From positions 7,835,001-7,899,000 of the forward strand of contig NZ_JADEXS020000001.1 in the NCBI RefSeq assembly GCF_015207005.2: a stretch of 64,000 bases of DNA, in the 5' to 3' direction. Each line of letters opens with the position of its first letter. Position 1 is the first letter of the stretch. Shown here piece after piece: positions 19,086 through 27,629 of this stretch. Made by a program: the position numbers and the translations under genes. The stretch is from Desmonostoc muscorum LEGE 12446 (GTDB taxonomy: Bacteria; Cyanobacteriota; Cyanobacteriia; Cyanobacteriales; Nostocaceae). The notes beneath the pieces were generated by a model, which was not told where the DNA came from, searched no databases, and saw nothing but the letters and a program-made list of their open reading frames with translations.

Positions 19086-19222
19086 GTTTCCCCAGTCCCC
19101 AGTCACCAGTCCCCACTCCCCATTCCCAAAAAAGACTTCTAATCTGGTGCTGTAATTATCACCATCAGTGGGTAGTATACATAACAAATACTTACTTATT
19201 TATTCGTGCTGCGAGTGCTTTG

Positions 19223-19774
19223 ATGATTGAAATCCTAGCCACACTTTCTGCCTCTGCGGCAGCAGGAATGAGAATAGGCATACCTTTGCTAATTATTGGA
19301 CTGTTACAGGGTAGTAACTTGTGGTCGCAAGTTCCGATTTTATCTCATATTTCTCCACCAATATTATTAGCCTGCCTCACCAGTTGGTCGTTAGTTGAAT
19401 TATTAGCCTCAAAAAAGCTATGGGGACAAAGATTGCTACAAGTGATTCAATTATCAATGTCTCCCCTCGTAGGGGCAATTATGGGGTTAGCAGTAGCTTC
19501 CGCCACAGCAACGCCACACTGGCTAATTGCCTTAACTGGGGGTTTGTTAGCTTTGGTACTCCAGTTAGTTCAAGTTGGATGGTTCTACCGATTACGCGGC
19601 TTACCGTTGTGGGCAGTATTTCTTCAAGATATCCTATGTATTGCTCTGGTACTTTTTGCCTTTGATGCCCCCTGGCAAGGAGGATTAATTGCTTTAATTC
19701 TGCTGTGGTTTGCAGTTCGTAGCGCCAAGCAGTGGTATGGGTGGTATCACAAGGGAGTGGGGAGTAGGGAGTAG
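19223..19774 (+). CDS. DUF4126 family membrane protein
   Basis: A 183-residue, very hydrophobic protein with about five helices (near 10-28, 40-60, 75-95, 100-118 and 130-165). The N-terminus EILATLSASAAAGMRIGIPL matches DUF4126, a family of unknown function with an AAAG-R-GIPL start. The ATG at 19223 follows an in-frame TTG. The last residues (KGVGSRE) and the stop codon come from the repeat block that starts at about 19752, so the repeat has replaced or extended the original C-terminus. Confidence 0.8.
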   Translation: MIEILATLSASAAAGMRIGIPLLIIGLLQGSNLWSQVPILSHISPPILLACLTSWSLVELLASKKLWGQRLLQVIQLSMSPLVGAIMGLAVASATATPHWLIALTGGLLALVLQLVQVGWFYRLRGLPLWAVFLQDILCIALVLFAFDAPWQGGLIALILLWFAVRSAKQWYGWYHKGVGSRE

Positions 19775-19915
19775 GGAATGGGGGGATGGGGGAGTGTGGG
19801 GAGTGTGGGGAAATTAGAAAAAATTAGAAAAAAGCTTCCTAATCTTCCTCACCTCCCACACCTCCCAATACCCAGTCCCCAGTCCCCAGTCCCCAGTCCC
19901 CAGTCCCTAGTCCCC
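19752..19915. repeat. Repeat block, right copy of an inverted pair
   Basis: Reverse complement of the block at 18906-19085, with the core AGAAAAAAGCTTCCTAATCT and the same heptamer order. It ends directly before the hemH stop codon and supplies the 3' end of the DUF4126 gene. Confidence 0.8.
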
Positions 19916-19916
19916 T

Positions 19917-21083
19917 TTACTGCAAAATTCCAATCATATGCAATATACCCTGACCGGTAATCAGCTCGATGATTAAGGCAATGAAGCCCAGCATGGCAAT
20001 GCGACCATTCCATACTTCAGCACTAGTAGTTAGACCCCATTCCCAACGCTCTTGGGGATACATTTTCACCATTTTTTTCATTTGGGCTGCTTGGGACAGC
20101 TTGAAACTGGGGTTTTTCAGCGCATCAATCACTAATTCGGCTAAGGCATTAATAAATACTGGATGGGTATTGGGAGCCGGTACGCGACGGAAGTTGTGAA
20201 TTCCTGATTCTTCTGCTACTTCTCGATACTCAATATCAATTTCTTGTAGTGTCTCAATGTGTTCTGAGACGAAACTGATGGGTACGACTACCAAATCTTT
20301 CACGCCTTGGGCGCCTAGTTCTTTAAGGGCATCTTCCGTATAAGGTTGGAGCCATTCTACTGGGCCGACGCGACTTTGATAAGCCAAAGTGTGGGAATTG
20401 GGTCGATTGAGGGTCTGCATAATTAGGGCAGTACATTCCTCAATTTCTTGTTGGTAGGGGTCGCCTGCTTCTTCAACGTAGCTTTTCGGAACGCCGTGAG
20501 CGCTGAAGAAGATATGAACGTCATCTGGGTTCGGAAACTGCTCTAGTTCTTGGGCTATGAGTTCCGCCATTGCTTGGAGGTAGCCTGGTTGTTTGTACCA
20601 AGAAGGAATGACGGTGTAATCGATGCGTTGAAGTTTGGGATCTTCTTGCCAAAGCTTTTCTAACAGGCGGAAGCTGGAACCACTGGTACTGATAGAAAAC
20701 TGGGGATAAAGTGGTAAAATTACTAGGTGTTCTACATTATCTTGGGTGAGTTGTGCGATCGCCTCTTCTGTATACGGATGCCAATAACGCATTCCCACAT
20801 AGATATCGGCTTGTTGACCCAAATAACCCAACTGTTCTTTTAGGGCTTCTCCTTGGGCTTCTGTGATCCGCCGCAGTGGAGAACCACCACCGATTTGCTT
20901 ATAGTTTTCTTGAGATGTTCTGGTTCGCCGCGTGGCAATGAACCAGGCTAGGGGTTTTTGCAACCAGCGAAACGGTAGGCGAATGATTTCCGGATCGGAA
21001 AATAGGTTGTACAAAAACGGCCCGACATCCTCTAGCTTATCGGGGCCACCGAGATTCAGTAATAAGACGCCTACACGACCCAT
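19917..21083 (-). CDS. hemH: Ferrochelatase with C-terminal chlorophyll-binding domain
   Basis: A 388-residue enzyme that inserts iron into protoporphyrin IX. The ferrochelatase signature [20 protein letters not shown] includes the catalytic histidine, and the N-terminus [16 protein letters not shown] is typical. After about residue 345 a linker leads to a transmembrane CAB/HLIP segment ([20 protein letters not shown]) with the ExxNGRxAMxGF chlorophyll-binding motif, a feature of cyanobacterial and plastid ferrochelatases that anchors the enzyme in thylakoids. It is divergent from the methyltransferase gene. Confidence 0.97.
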   Translation of the reverse strand: MGRVGVLLLNLGGPDKLEDVGPFLYNLFSDPEIIRLPFRWLQKPLAWFIATRRTRTSQENYKQIGGGSPLRRITEAQGEALKEQLGYLGQQADIYVGMRYWHPYTEEAIAQLTQDNVEHLVILPLYPQFSISTSGSSFRLLEKLWQEDPKLQRIDYTVIPSWYKQPGYLQAMAELIAQELEQFPNPDDVHIFFSAHGVPKSYVEEAGDPYQQEIEECTALIMQTLNRPNSHTLAYQSRVGPVEWLQPYTEDALKELGAQGVKDLVVVPISFVSEHIETLQEIDIEYREVAEESGIHNFRRVPAPNTHPVFINALAELVIDALKNPSFKLSQAAQMKKMVKMYPQERWEWGLTTSAEVWNGRIAMLGFIALIIELITGQGILHMIGILQ

Positions 21084-21177
21084 AGCAGTTACTTTCCCCC
21101 GATTTTTTTCAGGTTTTTTACTAATGTTAACAATATATCTTTATTAAATATAAAGCTTAATCGTAAGGAAATATGCA

Positions 21178-21801
21178 ATGGCAACAATTTTAAGGGATTG
21201 GAGTTACCGCTATCAGTGGCTGTATGATGGTATTTCTCGTTTAGCAGCCTTAACTGTAGGTGGTGAAGGTCGTTTTCGGCAACTTGCTTTGCAAGGCTTA
21301 ACAATTGACTCAGATACTCAGGTTTTAGATTTATGTTGCGGTAGTGGTCAAACGACGGAATTTTTGCTAAAACTTTCACAAAATGTAACGGGGCTAGACG
21401 CTTCACCGAAATCTTTGCAACGGGCGCGGCAAAATGTACCATTAGCTTCTTATGTGGAAGCTTTTGCAGAGGAAATGCCATTTACAGATAATCTGTTTGA
21501 TGTGGTGCATACCAGCGTTGCACTACACGAGATGCAACCTCAGCAATTACGAAAGATTATTAATGAGGTTTATCGGGTGCTAAAGCCAGGAGGGGTATTT
21601 ACACTGGTAGATTTTCACGCTCCGACAAATCCGATATTTTGGCCTGGGGTATCGGTGTTTTTGTTGTTGTTTGAGACGGAAACAGCTTGGGAATTATTAA
21701 AAACTGATTTGGCTGGTTTGTTAACAGAAACTGGGTTTGAGGTGGGTAAGCCAACTTTGTATGCAGGTGGTAGTTTGCAAGTTATACAAGCGAAGAAGTG
21801 A
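21178..21801 (+). CDS. Class I SAM-dependent methyltransferase, UbiE-like
   Basis: A 207-residue protein with motif I VLDLCCGSGQTTEFLL (about residues 43-58), motif II VTGLDASPKSL and the post-motif VLKPGGVFTLVDFH typical of UbiE/COQ5-type enzymes. AAGGA lies 9 bases before the ATG. The substrate is unknown; small UbiE-like enzymes act on quinones, lipids or metabolites. It shares a 95-base divergent region with hemH. Confidence 0.85.
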   Translation: MATILRDWSYRYQWLYDGISRLAALTVGGEGRFRQLALQGLTIDSDTQVLDLCCGSGQTTEFLLKLSQNVTGLDASPKSLQRARQNVPLASYVEAFAEEMPFTDNLFDVVHTSVALHEMQPQQLRKIINEVYRVLKPGGVFTLVDFHAPTNPIFWPGVSVFLLLFETETAWELLKTDLAGLLTETGFEVGKPTLYAGGSLQVIQAKK

Positions 21802-21812
21802 AGGATAGAATT

Positions 21813-21945
21813 CAATACAGTTCGGTTAAGGTTTTTTGATGAAAATTCTAGATCCAAAGACGCGATAAATCGCCGTCTCTACGAAGGAATGATTATTGTA
21901 GAGACGCCGATTTATCGCGTCTCTTGGCTTAACCGAACCGTATTG
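21813..21945. mobile_element. MITE family CAATAC, copy A
   Basis: A 133-bp element with 18-bp inverted ends CAATACAGTTCGGTTAAG (21813-21830) and CTTAACCGAACCGTATTG (21928-21945), one mismatch. It is bounded by a perfect 10-bp direct repeat GGATAGAATT (21803-21812 and 21946-21955), a target-site duplication. The interior is a GTAGAGACG-type hairpin. Confidence 0.93.
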
Positions 21946-21963
21946 GGATAGAATTTGATTTCA

Positions 21964-22476
21964 TCAATCAATCTCTGTCACCAGCCATTGCCACTCGGTG
22001 ACTACAGTCTTAGGTATATTGAGAACTAATGGCTGTCTACTAGAGATTGGCACATAAAGTTTGAGTGCATCGGTTGTTGGCAATTTAGCTAAGACATTCG
22101 TGAAGTTGTATTCGCCTACATTCGGTGCGGGTGCAGTTAGGGCGTATGCATCCGATGCACTCAACAATTTTCCCCCTGCTGTCTCAATTAACAATGGTTG
22201 GGGGTGAGCAACTTCAACAACACCAGGAAAAGCAACTAAGCGCAACCGTAAGTCTTTGACTGGATTGTTGTAATTTTGTTTGAACAGTAGCACTTGCCAA
22301 GCATATCCAAATTCATCTTTGATAGATACTTGCGAATGGTACCGTAATACATTAGGCGAGTCATGATGTTGACGCAGCAGCGCTTGTGCTGAATCGACAC
22401 ACCATCCACATACAGTTAATGCTAGAAGGACTACTAGGACACAATGCCAAAAATATTGTTGCAATTTTCGCTTCAT
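21964..22476 (-). CDS. DUF3122 family exported protein
   Basis: A 170-residue protein with an N-terminal signal peptide (about 1-32: basic MKRKLQQY, hydrophobic LVVLLALTVCGW, then SAQA before cleavage). The mature part contains LRYHSQVSIKDEFGYAWQVL, characteristic of DUF3122, a cyanobacterial family of unknown function. The ATG at 22476 gives a normal signal peptide; ATGs at 22485 and 22533 are in frame, but the longer form is encoded by GAATTC-rich repeat sequence. Probably periplasmic or lumenal. Confidence 0.8.
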   Translation of the reverse strand: MKRKLQQYFWHCVLVVLLALTVCGWCVDSAQALLRQHHDSPNVLRYHSQVSIKDEFGYAWQVLLFKQNYNNPVKDLRLRLVAFPGVVEVAHPQPLLIETAGGKLLSASDAYALTAPAPNVGEYNFTNVLAKLPTTDALKLYVPISSRQPLVLNIPKTVVTEWQWLVTEID

Positions 22477-22623
22477 GCAGCACATTTTACAGCAGAATTC
22501 AGAATTGAAGAAGAATTCAGAAGTCAGAATCAATCATCCAAGAATCGTACAGAATTCACGCTCAATTCTGACGAATGACGCCAATGTTGCTGTTTTGGTA
22601 AAATTCCTGCCTAATTTATATTT

Positions 22624-23679
22624 ATGCTCATTCAACTTGAACCCCGTAGTGTCCCGTCAAAAATATGGCAAGTGTTATCACCTCTGGTTGCACTACTGGC
22701 AACGGTGATTTTAGGATTTGTATTATTTGGTTTATTGGGTAAGCCCCCTGTTGCTGCTTTACAAACTTTATTAATTTCGCCCTTAACTAGCTTTTATGGA
22801 TTGTCAGAATTAACTGTCAAAGCAGCACCAATTTTATTAATTGCTGTTGGTTTATCGGTGTGTTTTCAAGGTAAGGTGTGGAATATTGGTGCAGAAGGAC
22901 AGTTTACTATTGGTGCGATTTGTGGTAGTGCTGTAGCTTTAGGATTTCCTAGCATTAATAATTATAGTTTATTGCTACTGAGTTTGATAGCTGGTGTGTT
23001 GGGTGGTGCAATTTGGGCAAGTATTTCTGCTTTTTTGAAGGTGCGATTTCATGCTAATGAAATTTTGACGACTTTGATGTTAAATTATATAGCAATTTCT
23101 GTTTTAAACTATTTAGTACATGGGGTATTAAAAGACCCCCAAGGATTTAACTTTCCTGAATCTGCACCCTTTGGGGAATTTGCTAGCTTACAACCATTAA
23201 TTGCTGGTACAAGGTTGCATTTGGGTGTAATTTTAGGAGTTGTGGCAGCAGTGTTAATTTGGGGAGTATTGCGACAAACATTTTTTGGTTTTAGTGTGCG
23301 GGTAATTGGTTCTAGCGCTAAGGCTGCGGTATATGCTGGAATAGAGAGCGATCGCATTATTTGGCTAACTCTTTTAATTAGCGGTGGATTAGCAGGTTTA
23401 GCTGGTGTGTGCGAAGTTCTAGGCCCCATTGGTCAACTACGCCCTAGCATTTCTCCTGGCTATGGTTATACTGCCATCATTGCCGCTTTTATCGGTCGAT
23501 TAAATCCATTGGGTATTATTTTATCCAGTTTACTCATAGCACTTTTGTATGTAGGCAGCGAATTAGTACAGATTAAATTGGGACTTCCTTTAGCTTTAGC
23601 TGGAATGTTTCAAGGTATTTTATTCTTTTTTCTTTTAGCAACAGATATATTAATTTACAACCAAGTAAGAATTAAATGA
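22624..23679 (+). CDS. ABC transporter permease, BmpA/RbsC-type (nucleoside or sugar)
   Basis: A 351-residue membrane protein with about eight to ten helices. The segments GLSVCFQGKVWNIGAEGQFTIGA, IWASISAFLKVRFHANEILTTLMLNYIA and GFSVRVIGSSAKAAVYAGI are typical of the COG4603 permease family that pairs with a BmpA-type binding protein and a double ATPase for nucleoside or similar uptake. The partner permease, ATPase and binding protein are not next to it, so they must be encoded elsewhere. The ATG has only a weak ribosome site. Confidence 0.88.
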   Translation: MLIQLEPRSVPSKIWQVLSPLVALLATVILGFVLFGLLGKPPVAALQTLLISPLTSFYGLSELTVKAAPILLIAVGLSVCFQGKVWNIGAEGQFTIGAICGSAVALGFPSINNYSLLLLSLIAGVLGGAIWASISAFLKVRFHANEILTTLMLNYIAISVLNYLVHGVLKDPQGFNFPESAPFGEFASLQPLIAGTRLHLGVILGVVAAVLIWGVLRQTFFGFSVRVIGSSAKAAVYAGIESDRIIWLTLLISGGLAGLAGVCEVLGPIGQLRPSISPGYGYTAIIAAFIGRLNPLGIILSSLLIALLYVGSELVQIKLGLPLALAGMFQGILFFFLLATDILIYNQVRIK

Positions 23680-24046
23680 AGACATTAACAAAATATGTTC
23701 AGTTTAATTCCCCTGCCTCTACAGGCAGAACGTTTTGTGTCGGGGTTAAATCCCCGTTACAAAAAGTAATTACGAATTACGAATTACGAATTACGAATTA
23801 CGAATTATTTTAACTTCGTCCGTGTTATTCAAATAACAAAAGAGCAATTTTTCCATATATATCAAATAAGCGGATCGAGTTTATTAATCCAAATAGGGCT
23901 TGATATCTGCTTAATTGATAAAAAATAACAAGTGTGTATTTGAGCTTGTCGTAGACATCGCCCAAATAAGACTCGTTTTTTTCTTGGCATCAACAATTTT
24001 TTTAAAAAATATGAGACTATAGAAATATTCAGACAGTCAGAAAAAC
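23680..24046. other. Gene-free spacer with TTACGAA repeats
   Basis: A 367-base gap. Five copies of the heptamer ATTACGA lie at 23766-23806 and the rest is AT-rich. The promoter of hicAB should be in the last 100 bases. No RNA gene was recognised. Confidence 0.65.
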
Positions 24047-24313
24047 GTGAGTCAGCAAGACAAAATCTTAGGAAAAATCCTCTCTGGGACTTCTGATACA
24101 GACATCCCTTTTGCCCAATTGTGGCAACTCTTATACAAACTAGGCTTTGATGAACGGATTCGTGGCGATCATCGTATTTTTGTCAAAGATGGTGTTGAGG
24201 AAATATTAAATTTACAACACAAAAGAGGAAAAGCCAAAAGCTATCAAGTTAAACAAGTTCGTGCAGTAATTATTAAGTATCAGCTAGGAAGTAAAAATGA
24301 GATTTCGCTATGA
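24047..24313 (+). CDS. hicA: HicA-type toxin
   Basis: An 88-residue protein with the HicA double-stranded-RNA-binding-like fold: LYKLGFDERIRGDHRIFVKDG carries the histidine at the position used for RNA cleavage in the family, followed by LNLQHKRGKAKSYQVKQVR. It starts with GTG. HicA toxins cleave mRNA and are neutralised by HicB, which is encoded next with a 17-base overlap. Typical HicA is 60-80 residues, so the N-terminus is slightly long. Confidence 0.85.
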   Translation: MSQQDKILGKILSGTSDTDIPFAQLWQLLYKLGFDERIRGDHRIFVKDGVEEILNLQHKRGKAKSYQVKQVRAVIIKYQLGSKNEISL

Positions 24314-24497
24314 AATTATTCTCTACTGGAGTAGGGAAAATGAAGCTTTTATTGCCGAAGTACCAGAATTACCAGGGTGTGCTGCTGATGGCGAGACTTA
24401 TCAAGAAGCTCTGTATAATGTAGAAATCGTAATGCAAGAGTGGATAGAAACAGCTAAGGATTTAGGGCGTCCAATTCCTGAACCTAAACCGCGTTAG
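24297..24497 (+). CDS. hicB: HicB-type antitoxin
   Basis: A 66-residue protein with the partial RNase-H-like fold of HicB: YEIILYWSRENEAFIAEVPE, then LPGCAADGETYQEALYNVE. It lacks a C-terminal DNA-binding domain, so it is the short form. The gene overlaps hicA by 17 bases, pointing to translational coupling and a type II toxin-antitoxin pair. Confidence 0.88.
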   Translation: MRFRYEIILYWSRENEAFIAEVPELPGCAADGETYQEALYNVEIVMQEWIETAKDLGRPIPEPKPR

Positions 24498-24565
24498 ATG
24501 TAATAGGATTTTGGATTTTAGATTTTAAATTTTGGATTGGTGAAATATATTCGAGAATATTGTAA

Positions 24566-25069
24566 TTAAGTAACAGGTTGATTAGTTCGGAGTCCCATAA
24601 TAACTAAGTCTCGTTCAACACCGTCAAGTTCTGCAACTTTAGGCAAATATCCCCATTGTTGAAACCCAAATGTTTGAAATAACTTTAAACTGGGTTGATT
24701 GTGGGCAAAAATGAAGCACACTAGAGTTTTTAAACCCAAACTAGAACTTTGTTGAATTGCTTGCGCTAAAAGTTGCTTTCCTAAACCACGCCGATGAAAG
24801 GCAGGCGCTATGTAAATACTAATTTCACCAGTTGTACTATAAGCAGGTCGCCCATAAAAGGATTGGAAACTCAGCCACCCAGCTATTACTCCTTCTACTT
24901 CGATTACCCAGAGTGGACGATGTGAAGGCGATCGCCCCCTGAACCAAGCAAGCCGACTTTCCACAGATACCGCCTCTAAATCAGCTGTTGCCATGCGGCT
25001 AGGAATTGCCGCATTGTAAATTGCCACAATTGTGGGTAAGTCGGTTTCAATCGCATGGCGAATCATCAT
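24566..25069 (-). CDS. GNAT family N-acetyltransferase (phosphinothricin/MddA-like)
   Basis: A 167-residue acetyltransferase. The N-terminus MIRHAIETDLPTIVAIYNAA and the acetyl-CoA loop IAPAFHRRGLGKQLLAQAI (RRGLGKQL, Q/RxxGxG/A type) are those of the phosphinothricin N-acetyltransferase group, which acetylates small amines such as methionine derivatives. The true substrate is unknown. The gene follows hicB in opposite orientation and stands alone. Confidence 0.85.
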   Translation of the reverse strand: MMIRHAIETDLPTIVAIYNAAIPSRMATADLEAVSVESRLAWFRGRSPSHRPLWVIEVEGVIAGWLSFQSFYGRPAYSTTGEISIYIAPAFHRRGLGKQLLAQAIQQSSSLGLKTLVCFIFAHNQPSLKLFQTFGFQQWGYLPKVAELDGVERDLVIMGLRTNQPVT

Positions 25070-25783
25070 TGCTAAGGTCTTGAAGAAAATCTAAGCGAAA
25101 ATATTCAAAAATCATACAGCGTTAACAGTAGCAATTATACGGCTTCTACCGTAATTGTCACAGATGCGTCATCAAACAGGACTTTCCTGATTCATTCAAG
25201 TGTTTATTTTGAAAATTATAACCAGCACAATTTATATTGTTATTCTTTTACATATAATAGAGAAACTTTATAATTTATTACTCGCCAATTCTAAGTTTTT
25301 ATTTCTCATGCTTCATTAAGTATTCATTCTAGAGAAATAGATATTTTCTCATGTCAGGAAAAATAAACTATTTTATCTAAAGATATATTTATTTTGATAT
25401 AGAGATAATTTGAATTTTTAAATGAGTTAATAATTCTAGTATAGAGCGATCGTGTATTGTATATATGCATCAAACGATACAATTTTGAATGATTGAGCAG
25501 CATAATTGACAAAGACTTTTACTAAATGAACAACATACATATAGAAATAGAAAAATTTGTATTTTAAGTCATATTTAGGAAATTTTAATTTGATTATTTC
25601 TATATAAATACAGATAAATATGACTTATATCTCCAGCTCAAGACAGAGGGTATTAGTATTAGTCTTGCTTAGGATAAGTGTAAGTAGGAGATTCATAGTA
25701 CGCCACGGCGTAAATAGAGCAACAATTTCAAATCCTTAAAAAGCCCATTCCATAATACTTTTGACGAATTTAATATCAAAAAA
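25070..25783. other. Long AT-rich gene-free region
   Basis: 714 bases with no credible frame on either strand, no heptamer arrays and no strong hairpin. It separates the divergent acetyltransferase and the 307-residue unknown. Promoters for both should lie here. Confidence 0.6.
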
Positions 25784-26707
25784 ATGAGTGTCAGTCAATC
25801 TAAAAACCCATCGATAGAAGTTGATATTGCAATTTTAATAGATAAAATTAAAAGTGGAATTTGGCTATTTGGAATTCCGTCTTGGCTCTTTGGCATAACT
25901 GATAGAAGTATAGCTATATTTGCTGATGGCTATGTATCGACTGTAGAAATATCTCAACTATTTATAGCATCTTTCTTTTTTTTGAGTTGGTTATATCTAA
26001 AACCAGGCGAAAGCTTTAACAGCAATGATTTAAGCCCCAGCCAATATCAAGAATATCTCTATCGTATTCAAGCTGAAAAGCTGAAAATCAAAAAGCTACA
26101 TATGATTAGCCAGGAGTATATTTTACCTTTTCCCTATGTTTGCCAAATTTATCATTTATTGAGCTTAAAACATTTAGAAACAGTTCATAAATTTAGCCTG
26201 AATAACCTCAAAATTCTAAATATTAGCCACTTCCAAACCACAAGTATAGGTGGGATAATTAAATTTCAAACAATATTGGATTCACCCGCTAATCCTTTAA
26301 GAATTTGGCGACAACCAATTGTGGAGGTAGATTTAATATTGCATACTCCATACACTGTTGAACTGAGTATTCCAGTCTACGATAACAAAAGAATAATTGT
26401 TATTTTTAATGTCTTCCCATTAAGTGATTCAGAACATCAATTGTTTATAGACATTTATAGTGACCTAGAATGGCCAAAGCCATTATTGCAAATAATCTTA
26501 CATTTTGCTTCTTGTTTGACACTGTTTGAAGACTTGCCGTATTTAAAAGCCTTAGCTGAGAGAAATATACAGCGTTTATTCAATTCAAATCGAATTTCCA
26601 ATCACGAAACTGGGTTGCTGTTTAAAAGGTTTGTTGAGTTATATGGTTCGAGTGGAGAAGCAATGAAGTTAATTGAAGGGAGCGAAGGGTTCAATGAAAA
26701 ATTCTAA
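25784..26707 (+). CDS. Unrecognised protein, two N-terminal membrane helices
   Basis: A 307-residue protein I do not recognise. Hydrophobic stretches at about 27-45 (GIWLFGIPSWLFGI) and 57-73 (LFIASFFFLSWLYL) suggest a membrane anchor. The following soluble part is mixed alpha/beta and rich in Ile, Leu and Asn, with no catalytic motif seen. Base composition is AT-rich like the surrounding gap. No neighbour gives a clue to function. Confidence 0.7.
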   Translation: MSVSQSKNPSIEVDIAILIDKIKSGIWLFGIPSWLFGITDRSIAIFADGYVSTVEISQLFIASFFFLSWLYLKPGESFNSNDLSPSQYQEYLYRIQAEKLKIKKLHMISQEYILPFPYVCQIYHLLSLKHLETVHKFSLNNLKILNISHFQTTSIGGIIKFQTILDSPANPLRIWRQPIVEVDLILHTPYTVELSIPVYDNKRIIVIFNVFPLSDSEHQLFIDIYSDLEWPKPLLQIILHFASCLTLFEDLPYLKALAERNIQRLFNSNRISNHETGLLFKRFVELYGSSGEAMKLIEGSEGFNEKF

Positions 26708-26881
26708 AAATTGTTTGTCCAGGATTTTAACCTGTTTTTGATTCAAGAGGAATTTGAGTTTTTGAAGTCTTGCGATCGCTGTTTTGCCTTCCTGATTACC
26801 GAATTCAGCTGGATCAACCCTCGATCCTCCAATCTTAGCAAGCGATCGCCATTTCTCTCAAAGCCTCTCAACAACACCCAC

Positions 26882-26977
26882 TATAGTGGTTCCCACATGG
26901 GTGAGGTACAGATCCTCGTAGGGGCGCACAGCTGTGCGCCCCTACCCACGTACCTTATTCAAATGAGAATCGCTATA
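26882..26977. mobile_element. MITE-like element, type TATAGYGG, copy 1
   Basis: A 96-bp element with ends TATAGTGGTTCCCA and TGAGAATCGCTATA (imperfect inverted repeat) around the 28-bp palindrome at 26918-26945. Its right end abuts the stop codon of the next gene. A related left end starts at 34,700. Confidence 0.7.
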
Positions 26978-27508
26978 TCATCCATTAGGATTTTTTATGG
27001 CAAGCCAGTCTTGTATACATTGCTTTGCCGTCTCAGCATGTTCCTCTAACCCTTGAATAACATCTTGATATTCAAGATCGTTGCCTCTAAGCATTCGGAA
27101 AAATTCTATAAATCTTTTTCCACAATCATATAGAGCTATTATCAAATCTGACCGATCAATTCTGACATCAGGGATTCCATCACCTGATATCCTGACTTGA
27201 TTTGCCTCTGGATCTAATCGTACATATCCGTAGTTGTTATATATCCTAACAACAGCAGATTTTTGAGCTACTAAGTCTAGAATTGCGATGAAGCAAAGAT
27301 TTTGAACAATCGCCCATAATTCATCTTGAATCTGGATACGAGTATCAGGTTCTTCTAAGGAGCTAATGACAATCAATCCATCAGCATCTAAGTTATTAAT
27401 TAATTTTTCACGATATTTTTCAAAATCTATTTTCAAAGTATTCTCATCAATGCAAGGAAACTCATTTTCTTCACGAATATAAGCACAAAATTCTACTTTA
27501 GTTTTCAT
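26978..27508 (-). CDS. Unknown protein, candidate immunity protein
   Basis: A 176-residue acidic, soluble protein without a recognised domain. It has no signal peptide or membrane segment. It lies 121 bases downstream of, and in the same direction as, the large DUF4157 protein with a toxin-like C-terminus. In polymorphic toxin loci the gene at this place commonly encodes the cognate immunity protein, so that role is inferred from position alone. The stop codon abuts a miniature element. Confidence 0.6.
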   Translation of the reverse strand: MKTKVEFCAYIREENEFPCIDENTLKIDFEKYREKLINNLDADGLIVISSLEEPDTRIQIQDELWAIVQNLCFIAILDLVAQKSAVVRIYNNYGYVRLDPEANQVRISGDGIPDVRIDRSDLIIALYDCGKRFIEFFRMLRGNDLEYQDVIQGLEEHAETAKQCIQDWLAIKNPNG

Positions 27509-27629
27509 TTTATTTTCTTTATAAAGTAATTGATTCGCCTACAAGCATTCACTTTTAAAAACAGAGATACTAGTAATCCTGCTTGCTCTGTCTCTAGATT
27601 AAAAAAATTAATAATCGATTGACTTGTTT

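Noticed and set aside
18888..19187. Minus- and plus-strand frames in the repeat block
   Set aside because: Low-complexity translation of heptamer repeats.
26711..27049. Plus-strand frame of 112 codons
   Set aside because: It runs across a miniature element and the 3' end of a minus-strand gene; no family resemblance.
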